From Actinomadura terrae (GTDB lineage: Bacteria > Actinomycetota > Actinomycetes > Streptosporangiales > Streptosporangiaceae), in assembly GCF_022751215.1 (NCBI RefSeq), contig NZ_JAICDG010000006.1:124001-188000 (forward strand): a DNA stretch of 64,000 nt, written 5' to 3'. Below, in pieces: positions 58,779-64,000 of this stretch. The notes under the pieces are model-generated. The model ran no database searches, was not told where the DNA came from, and saw only the letters and a program-made list of their open reading frames with translations. A program made the position numbers and the translations under genes. Within the stretch, counting starts at the first letter, position 1, and each line of letters starts with the position of its first letter.

Positions 58779-60560
58779 GTGGACACCGACGGTTGGGGAC
58801 TGTCCGCGGTTCTCGGTGATCGGGACGTCCCGACCTTCTTCCGAACGAGCTGGGAACGGGAGGCATTGTCGCTCCGCGGGGCGGCAATGCCGCTCGCCGG
58901 CCGGCTGCTCACGCTCACCGAGTTCGAGCGGCTGGCCTGCGGCGGCGGCGCCGACCTGAGCCTCGTCCAGGACGGCGTGGCGCGGCCGGTCGTCGCCGAC
59001 CGCGCCGACCGGGTTCCGGGACGGCACGTCCTGGCCGCCTACCGGTCCGGCACGACGCTGCTGCTCACCCGCCTGGCCACCCGCAGCGCCCCGGTCGCGG
59101 CGCTGTGCCGGGGCATCGAGCTCGACCTGCTCGAACACGGCCTGCTCCCCTCCGCCCCCGTGACCGCCAACGCCTACCTCACGCCGCCGCGGGCCCAGGG
59201 CTTCGACCGGCACCACGACGACCACTCGGTGCTCGTCGTCCAGCTGCACGGCGCCAAACGGTGGCAGGTGTTCGAGCCGGGCGCCTCGGAGGAGGCGGAA
59301 CCGGTCGTCTCCACCACCCTGGAGGCCGGCGACGTCCTGTCGATCCCGCGAGGCTTCCCCCACGTCGCGCACACCACCGACGAGGCGTCGCTCCACCTGA
59401 CGCTCGGCGTGCACACCGTCTCGCGGGCGGACGCCCTGGCGGACATGCTGCGGACGCTCGAACCCTTCCGCCGCTCGGTCACCGGGCCCGACGGCCTCGC
59501 CTCCACCGGCCTGCCGGAGCTGGACGCCGCCGCCTACCTGCGCGACCGCAGGCTCCGCTGGATCACCGGGCTCGACCCCCTGCCCGGCGGGCGGCTGGTC
59601 GCGGACGCGGCCGCCGCCGCGGTCGGGCCGGACACGGTCGTCCGGCGGGTGCCGCTGATGCCGAGCGAGTCGGGCACCGAGGGCGGCCTCGCGCGGCTGA
59701 CCTTCCCCGGCGGCACGCTGCGCCTGGACGGGCGGCTCCAACCCGTCCTCGACCACGTGGCGAAGGCCGAGTCCTTCGCCCCCCACCACCTGCCGTCGGT
59801 CGGCGCGCACTACGACGCCGTCGAGCTGACCCGCATCCTGGTCAGACACGGCATCTTCCAGCCGGTGGACGCGGCGGTCGACGAGGAGCCGTCGGCGCCC
59901 GCCGTCGTCCAGCCCGTCGTCCAGTCCGCCGTCCGGGCCGAGCGGCCGGCGGCCCCGGCGCGGTCCACGCGCGACCTGTCCTTGGTACGTGACAGCGGCC
60001 CGGCGGTCGGCCACCACCTCGGCTGGATGCGGCTGCGGGAGCGGCTCACCGGCGCCGAATGCGACGACCTCGTCGCCGCGTGCCACGAGTTCCCGCTGTC
60101 GGCGCCGACCACGGTGGACGAGGCGGGCCACCCCGCCCACCGGCGCGCGGACATGCGGCACGTCCCGCACGGGCCGAGCACGGCGTGGGCGTACCAGCTG
60201 ATCGAGGACGTGGCCGACGAGGCGGCGCGGACCGTCTACGGCTTCGACCTCACGGGCATCAAGCGCGCCCCGCAGTACGTCGAGTACCTCCCCGGCAACG
60301 GGCACTTCCACCGGCACAACGACTACAGCCACGACCAGCTCGACTCCCCCCGCAAGATCACGGTGATCGTCCAGCTGTCCGACCCGGCCGACTACGAGGG
60401 CGGGGCGCTCCAGATGTTCGGCGTCGAGACCGAGGAGCTGCCGCGCGAGCGGGGCTCGGTCCTGGTCTTCCCGTCGATGATCGACCACCGTGTCACGCCC
60501 GTGACGCGGGGCATGCGCCGCGCGCTCGTGGCGTGGGTCGCGGGGCCCCGGCTGCGCTGA
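58779..60560 (+). CDS. Double dioxygenase: JmjC-type cupin fused to 2OG-Fe(II) prolyl-hydroxylase-like domain
   Basis: 593 aa. Residues about 1-390 are a JmjC (ROXA/MINA53-type) protein hydroxylase: metal ligands H145 and D147 in GFDRHHDDHSVLVVQLHGAK, then RWQVFEP and the third His in IPRGFPHVAHTTDEASLHLT. A Pro/Ala linker (about 385-410) joins a PKHD/P4H domain: YVEYLPGNGHFHRHNDYSHD with the HxD pair, LSDPADYEGGALQMFG, and distal His and Arg in FPSMIDHRVTPVTRGMRRAL. Both domains look active. GTG 58779 has GGAG 9 bases upstream. It should hydroxylate core residues such as Asn or Pro. Such a fusion is unusual. Confidence 0.87.
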   Translation: MDTDGWGLSAVLGDRDVPTFFRTSWEREALSLRGAAMPLAGRLLTLTEFERLACGGGADLSLVQDGVARPVVADRADRVPGRHVLAAYRSGTTLLLTRLATRSAPVAALCRGIELDLLEHGLLPSAPVTANAYLTPPRAQGFDRHHDDHSVLVVQLHGAKRWQVFEPGASEEAEPVVSTTLEAGDVLSIPRGFPHVAHTTDEASLHLTLGVHTVSRADALADMLRTLEPFRRSVTGPDGLASTGLPELDAAAYLRDRRLRWITGLDPLPGGRLVADAAAAAVGPDTVVRRVPLMPSESGTEGGLARLTFPGGTLRLDGRLQPVLDHVAKAESFAPHHLPSVGAHYDAVELTRILVRHGIFQPVDAAVDEEPSAPAVVQPVVQSAVRAERPAAPARSTRDLSLVRDSGPAVGHHLGWMRLRERLTGAECDDLVAACHEFPLSAPTTVDEAGHPAHRRADMRHVPHGPSTAWAYQLIEDVADEAARTVYGFDLTGIKRAPQYVEYLPGNGHFHRHNDYSHDQLDSPRKITVIVQLSDPADYEGGALQMFGVETEELPRERGSVLVFPSMIDHRVTPVTRGMRRALVAWVAGPRLR

Positions 60561-60592
60561 TCACGATCCCCGTCCGACCTGAGAGGAATGCG

Positions 60593-62161
60593 ATGAGCGG
60601 CAAACAGACCCCGCTGACCCTGCGCGCCTGGCAGGGCGGGCCGGTGCTCGCCGGGCCCGACGAAGCCCCGCCGCCGCTCCCCCGGTTCGGGGCGCCGGAC
60701 CGGGCCCCGTTCGGCGCCGTCGGCCTGGCGGACCCCGCGCCGCCGCCCGCCGCGTCCGAGGCCGCGCCCGAGGAGGACGCCGCGCACCGGACGGGTGAGG
60801 GTGCCCGCGCCGTCTACGACCTGTCCACGACGGAGCCCGTCCCGTTCGTCTCCTCGCTCGTCCACCACCGCGTCGACGACGACCACCTCTGGATCGCCGT
60901 CGAGGACGGGAAGCTGCTGGTCGCCGACGACCTCGACCACGAGCTGCTGACCCTCCTCGTCGCGGGCACGACGCCCGCCGACGCGGCCCGGGAGCTGCAC
61001 CGCACCCGCGGCCTCGCCCCGGACGCGGCGACGCGGGCGATGGCCAAGCTCGTCGGGCGGGTGGCGCTCGCCGGGATGATCCGCGGCATCCGCGGCAACC
61101 ACTCCATCAAGAAGATCCGCCCGCACCGGTTCGCCCGCTTCCACCTGACCAACCGCTGCCAGCTCCAGTGCGTGCACTGCTACACCAGCTCCAGCCCGTT
61201 CCTGCCCAAGGACGGCGAGCTGAGCACCGAGCGCTGGATCCGGCTGGTGGAGGACTTCGCCGCGAACGGCGGGGAGAAACTGCTGCTCACCGGCGGCGAG
61301 GCGCTGGTGCACGAGGGCTGCATTCCGGTCATGCGGCGCGCGCACGAGCTCGGCCTCGAGGTCACGCTGTTCTCCAACGGAATGGCCGTGCCCAAGCACC
61401 TCGACGACCTCGCCCGCTACGCCGACATCGTCCAGATCAGCGTGGACGGGCCCACGGCGGAGATCCACGACGCCATCCGCGGCCGCCATTCCTTCCGCCG
61501 CGCCACGCGCGCGATCCGGCTGCTCCTCGACGCCGGCGTCCAGACGCAGGTCAGCACGACGATCATGATGAACAACTGGGCGGCCATCAAGGCGGGGCTG
61601 CCCGCCTTCATCGACGAGTGGCGCGACAGCGACGTGAAGTTCAGGATCAGCTACGGCGCCATGGCGCACGGGCGCGGCACCGACCTCGACCACGACCTGA
61701 ACGAGGACGAGGTCCGGGACTGGGTCGACGAACTGCTCGGCGGCCTCCGCATCGGCGACGACAAGGCGCACGGCCCCAACAAGGTGCAGAAGATAAACAG
61801 CTGCGGATACGCCGAGCAGCTCGTCGTCGCCTCCGACGGGATCGTGTACCCCTGCCATCTGCTGTCCGGCGCGCTCGGGCACATCGACCAGCTGCCGCTC
61901 AGCGAGATCACCGACTATCTCAAGCGGACGTCCGACGCCTTCACCGTCGACAACCGGAAGGGCTGCCAGTCCTGCGACCTGCGCAACCTCTGCGGCGGGA
62001 CCTGCCGGGTCGAGGACGAGAAGCACACCGGCAGCAGGTTGATCACCACGTGCACGCCCGAGGAGAAACTGCGCAGGCGGCGTTTCCTCGTCCGCCGCTA
62101 CAGGCCGGTTCCGGGCGCCGCGCCGGAGGTCGGGTCCGAAGTCGGGCCGGGTTCTTCGTGA
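60593..62161 (+). CDS. Radical SAM/SPASM peptide-modifying enzyme with N-terminal PqqD-like domain
   Basis: 522 aa. A disordered Pro-rich N-terminus (1-75) precedes a PqqD/RRE-like region (about 95-160; LLVADDLDHELLTLLVAGTT), which probably binds the precursor leader. The radical SAM cluster motif is C189, C193, C196 in NRCQLQCVHCYTSS. The C-terminal SPASM domain has cysteines in NSCGYAEQLVVASDGIVYPC, KGCQSCDLRNLCGGTC and LITTCTPEEK for two auxiliary clusters. Such enzymes form thioether, C-C or other bonds or epimerise core residues. RBS GAGAGGA precedes ATG 60593. The stop overlaps the next start (GTGA). Confidence 0.92.
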   Translation: MSGKQTPLTLRAWQGGPVLAGPDEAPPPLPRFGAPDRAPFGAVGLADPAPPPAASEAAPEEDAAHRTGEGARAVYDLSTTEPVPFVSSLVHHRVDDDHLWIAVEDGKLLVADDLDHELLTLLVAGTTPADAARELHRTRGLAPDAATRAMAKLVGRVALAGMIRGIRGNHSIKKIRPHRFARFHLTNRCQLQCVHCYTSSSPFLPKDGELSTERWIRLVEDFAANGGEKLLLTGGEALVHEGCIPVMRRAHELGLEVTLFSNGMAVPKHLDDLARYADIVQISVDGPTAEIHDAIRGRHSFRRATRAIRLLLDAGVQTQVSTTIMMNNWAAIKAGLPAFIDEWRDSDVKFRISYGAMAHGRGTDLDHDLNEDEVRDWVDELLGGLRIGDDKAHGPNKVQKINSCGYAEQLVVASDGIVYPCHLLSGALGHIDQLPLSEITDYLKRTSDAFTVDNRKGCQSCDLRNLCGGTCRVEDEKHTGSRLITTCTPEEKLRRRRFLVRRYRPVPGAAPEVGSEVGPGSS

Positions 62162-63351
62162 CGCTCGCCGACCTCCTCCGTCCCAGGGCCGTGGCGGATT
62201 TTCTCGACACGGAATGGACGCGTGAGCCGTGCGTGTTCCCCGGCGCCGCCAAAGGGGCCGCGCTGCTCGACCTCGACGGTTTCGAGGCGATGCTGGGCGG
62301 GTTGCATTACGCCCATGAGGGGCTGCTGCACCTCGCCCACGGCGACCGCCGCCGCCTTCCGGCCACCTTCATGGACGCGGACGGAATGCTCGACCTGCGT
62401 CAGGTAAGGAAGGCCTTCAAGGGCGGCGAGACGCTCTACCTGACCAAGGCACATCGGCTTTCCCCGGTTCTTGCCGACCTGTGCCGCGGTGTCGAACTCG
62501 ACCTGGCCGACCACGGGGTCGTCCTCCGGAAACCGGCCGGCGCCCACGTCTTCGCCACGCCTCCGTCGGCGCAGGGATTCGCGCCGCATCGCGACGAGCA
62601 CGGAAGCCTGGTCGTCCAGACGGAGGGCCGGAAGGCGTGGATGGTTGAGGAAAGGCCCGGTCCGCCACGGCCCGGCGCGATCTCCCCCCAGGAATGGGCG
62701 AAGATCCGGTTTCGGGAGTTCGCGCTGGAACCGGGAGACGTGCTGTACGTCCCCGAATACTGCGGGCATGCGGCCCGCACCGAGGAAGCGCACTCCCTTC
62801 ATGTGACGCTCAGGCTGTTCCCGCTGCGCTGGCGAGACGTCCTCGACGAGGTCGTGGGAGCCCTGCCCGCCCTGAACGCGTTCGTCCCTGCCGCGCGCAC
62901 GCACGACCCCGCCGCCCTCGCCACCGGCCTGGCCGAGCTCCTCCGCTCCCCGGACGTGGGCGCGGCACTGCCCGGCCTGCTCGCCGGGCTGGCCGCGCGG
63001 CGGACCGAGCGCCGCGCCGTCCTGCCGGACGGCGGGCTGGGCGGGCCGGACGGCATCGACGAGAACACCTGGCTCGTCCGCGCCCGGGGCGCCGACTGCC
63101 ACGTGACCAGCGGCGACGACGCCGCGACGATCCACTTCCCGGGCGGCGCCGTCCGGGGGCCGATCGGCGTCCTGGCGGCGTTCGAGCACATCGCGAAGGC
63201 GCGCGTGCTGCGCGCCGCCGACCTGCCCGGCGCGCTCGACCCGGACGCGTCGCTCGGCGTTGTGCGCAAGCTGGTCGCCGACGGCCTGCTGCGCCGCGCC
63301 CGCCCCGGCGAGACCGCGGAGACCGGCGAGTTCGGCGAGTTCGCGCGGTGA
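62158..63351 (+). CDS. Second JmjC-type cupin hydroxylase
   Basis: 397 aa. Same fold as the N-terminal half of the double dioxygenase: LLRPRAVADFLDTEWTREPC opens, ligands H144 and D146 lie in GFAPHRDEHGSLVVQTEGRK, and the third His is in VPEYCGHAARTEEAHSLHVT. A winged-helix-like C-terminal region follows. It presumably hydroxylates a different core residue from the first enzyme. GTGA-coupled to the radical SAM gene upstream and to tfuA downstream (63348-63351). Confidence 0.88.
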   Translation: MTLADLLRPRAVADFLDTEWTREPCVFPGAAKGAALLDLDGFEAMLGGLHYAHEGLLHLAHGDRRRLPATFMDADGMLDLRQVRKAFKGGETLYLTKAHRLSPVLADLCRGVELDLADHGVVLRKPAGAHVFATPPSAQGFAPHRDEHGSLVVQTEGRKAWMVEERPGPPRPGAISPQEWAKIRFREFALEPGDVLYVPEYCGHAARTEEAHSLHVTLRLFPLRWRDVLDEVVGALPALNAFVPAARTHDPAALATGLAELLRSPDVGAALPGLLAGLAARRTERRAVLPDGGLGGPDGIDENTWLVRARGADCHVTSGDDAATIHFPGGAVRGPIGVLAAFEHIAKARVLRAADLPGALDPDASLGVVRKLVADGLLRRARPGETAETGEFGEFAR

Positions 63352-64000
63352 GGGCGCGGCCGATCGTCTTCCTCGGGCCGTCGATGCCGCTCGCCGAGGC
63401 CCGCCCGATCCTGGACGCCGACTACCGCCGCCCGGTCCGGCGCGGCGACCTCGACGCGATCCCCGCCGGCGCGGTCGTCGGGATCATCGACGGCGTCTTC
63501 GAGCAGACCCTGTCCGTCAGCCCGACCGAGGTGCGCGCGGCCGTCGACCGGGGGGTCGTCGTGTACGGCGGCGGCAGCATGGGCGCGTTGCGCGCGGCCG
63601 AGGTGCCCGCGGTCACCGGCGTCGGGCTGGTGTACGCCTGGTACCGCGACGGCACCGTCACGCGGGACGACGAGGTCGCGCTGCTGTTCGACGAGGAGAC
63701 CGGCGCACCGCTGACGGTGCCCGCCGTCAACGTCCGCTACGCCGTCGAACGCCTCCACCGGACGGGCACCATCGACGCGTCCACCGCCGACCGCCTGCTC
63801 ACGACCGCGTTGGAACTGCCGTTCAAGGCGCGCACCTACCGGCACATCGTCCACCGCGCCGGCCTGCTCGGACGCGCCGACGGCGCGGACCTCGTCGCCA
63901 TGCTGGCGAGTCACGACCTCAAGCACCGGGACGCCCAGTCGGTCCTGGAGGCGATCGGCGCGGCCCGTCCCGTCTCCAGGAAGGGCGCAGCACCTCGCCC
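63348..64000 (+). CDS. tfuA: TfuA-like protein (3' partial)
   Basis: 217 residues are visible and the frame is open to the window end. IVFLGPSMPLAEARPILDAD, AVVGIIDGVFEQTLSVSPTE, VYGGGSMGALRAAEVPAVTG and VYAWYRDGTVTRDDEVALL are the conserved TfuA motifs. TfuA proteins work with YcaO enzymes to install thioamide or azoline groups on peptides, so a YcaO gene is expected immediately after base 64000. Coupled by GTGA to the JmjC gene. Confidence 0.88.
   Translation, partial: MRARPIVFLGPSMPLAEARPILDADYRRPVRRGDLDAIPAGAVVGIIDGVFEQTLSVSPTEVRAAVDRGVVVYGGGSMGALRAAEVPAVTGVGLVYAWYRDGTVTRDDEVALLFDEETGAPLTVPAVNVRYAVERLHRTGTIDASTADRLLTTALELPFKARTYRHIVHRAGLLGRADGADLVAMLASHDLKHRDAQSVLEAIGAARPVSRKGAAPR

Noticed and set aside
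1..64000. CRISPR arrays, tRNAs, rRNAs, integrases, intact IS elements
   Set aside because: Looked for repeats with regular spacers, cloverleaf 3' ends and transposase motifs; none found by eye.

Overview
The window is very GC-rich DNA with strong G/C bias at third codon positions, many GTG/TTG starts and 4-base ATGA/GTGA gene overlaps. That, together with the garA/ftsR/DUF151/sbp division neighbourhood, points to an actinomycete. A Thermomonosporaceae/Streptosporangiales-type organism such as Actinomadura is my guess, not something the sequence proves. I see no rRNA, tRNA, CRISPR array, integrase or intact insertion sequence.

Layout. 0-6.4 kb: end of a lysylphosphatidylglycerol-synthase-like membrane protein, then the conserved minus-strand block DUF881 - sbp (DUF1290) - DUF881 - FHA (garA-like) - MerR (ftsR-like) - DUF151 nuclease - MerR. 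6.6-12.1 kb: LysE exporter with divergent MocR regulator, an ABCG-like transporter and a Mocos-like cysteine-desulfurase-fold enzyme. These separate the division block from pgsA and the nucleotidyltransferase/phosphohexomutase fusion (12.2-15.4 kb), which in other actinomycetes usually sit beside it. 15.4-25.1 kb: NUDIX hydrolase, an orphan NarL-type histidine kinase, secreted sialidase, TPP-riboswitch-controlled thiC, a PAP2 phosphatase, an aminotransferase/dehydrogenase pair and a DMT transporter.

25.6-39.3 kb is a dense accessory island and the first main discovery. Three separate TPR proteins (668, 878 and 923 aa) each end exactly where a canonical single-chain TPR-CHAT protein would run into its caspase-like domain. 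One free-standing CHAT protease (422 aa), one very large kinase-like/NACHT/helical-repeat STAND ATPase (about 1480 aa) and a small Cys-rich protein complete the set. The genes alternate direction, with convergent overlapping stops and divergent starts. Remnant genes lie on both sides (a possible decayed ORF at 25.3 kb; a head-to-head metallophosphoesterase/HAD fusion scar at 40.1 kb). The likely role is a multi-sensor programmed-cell-death or phage-defence system.

40.7-53.6 kb is mixed: a small hypothetical gene, a TetR with twin operators and its membrane-protein target, an XRE/MmyB remnant, a second TetR, metallophosphoesterase plus Sfp-type PPTase, an ECF sigma factor followed by a DUF4331 - TPR - NicO metal-transport module, a DUF1772/NmrA pair with divergent AraC regulator, and two small membrane proteins.

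54.0-64.0 kb is the second main discovery, a RiPP gene cluster cut by the window end: a heterodimeric ABC exporter, a GNAT enzyme, an 83-aa precursor with a C-terminal Thr-Gly-Cys...Pro-Ser-Cys core, a fused JmjC + prolyl-hydroxylase-like double dioxygenase, a radical SAM/SPASM enzyme with N-terminal PqqD-like recognition region, a second JmjC cupin and a TfuA protein. TfuA predicts a YcaO partner just beyond 64000. The set suggests a Cys-modified, hydroxylated and radically cross-linked or epimerised peptide.
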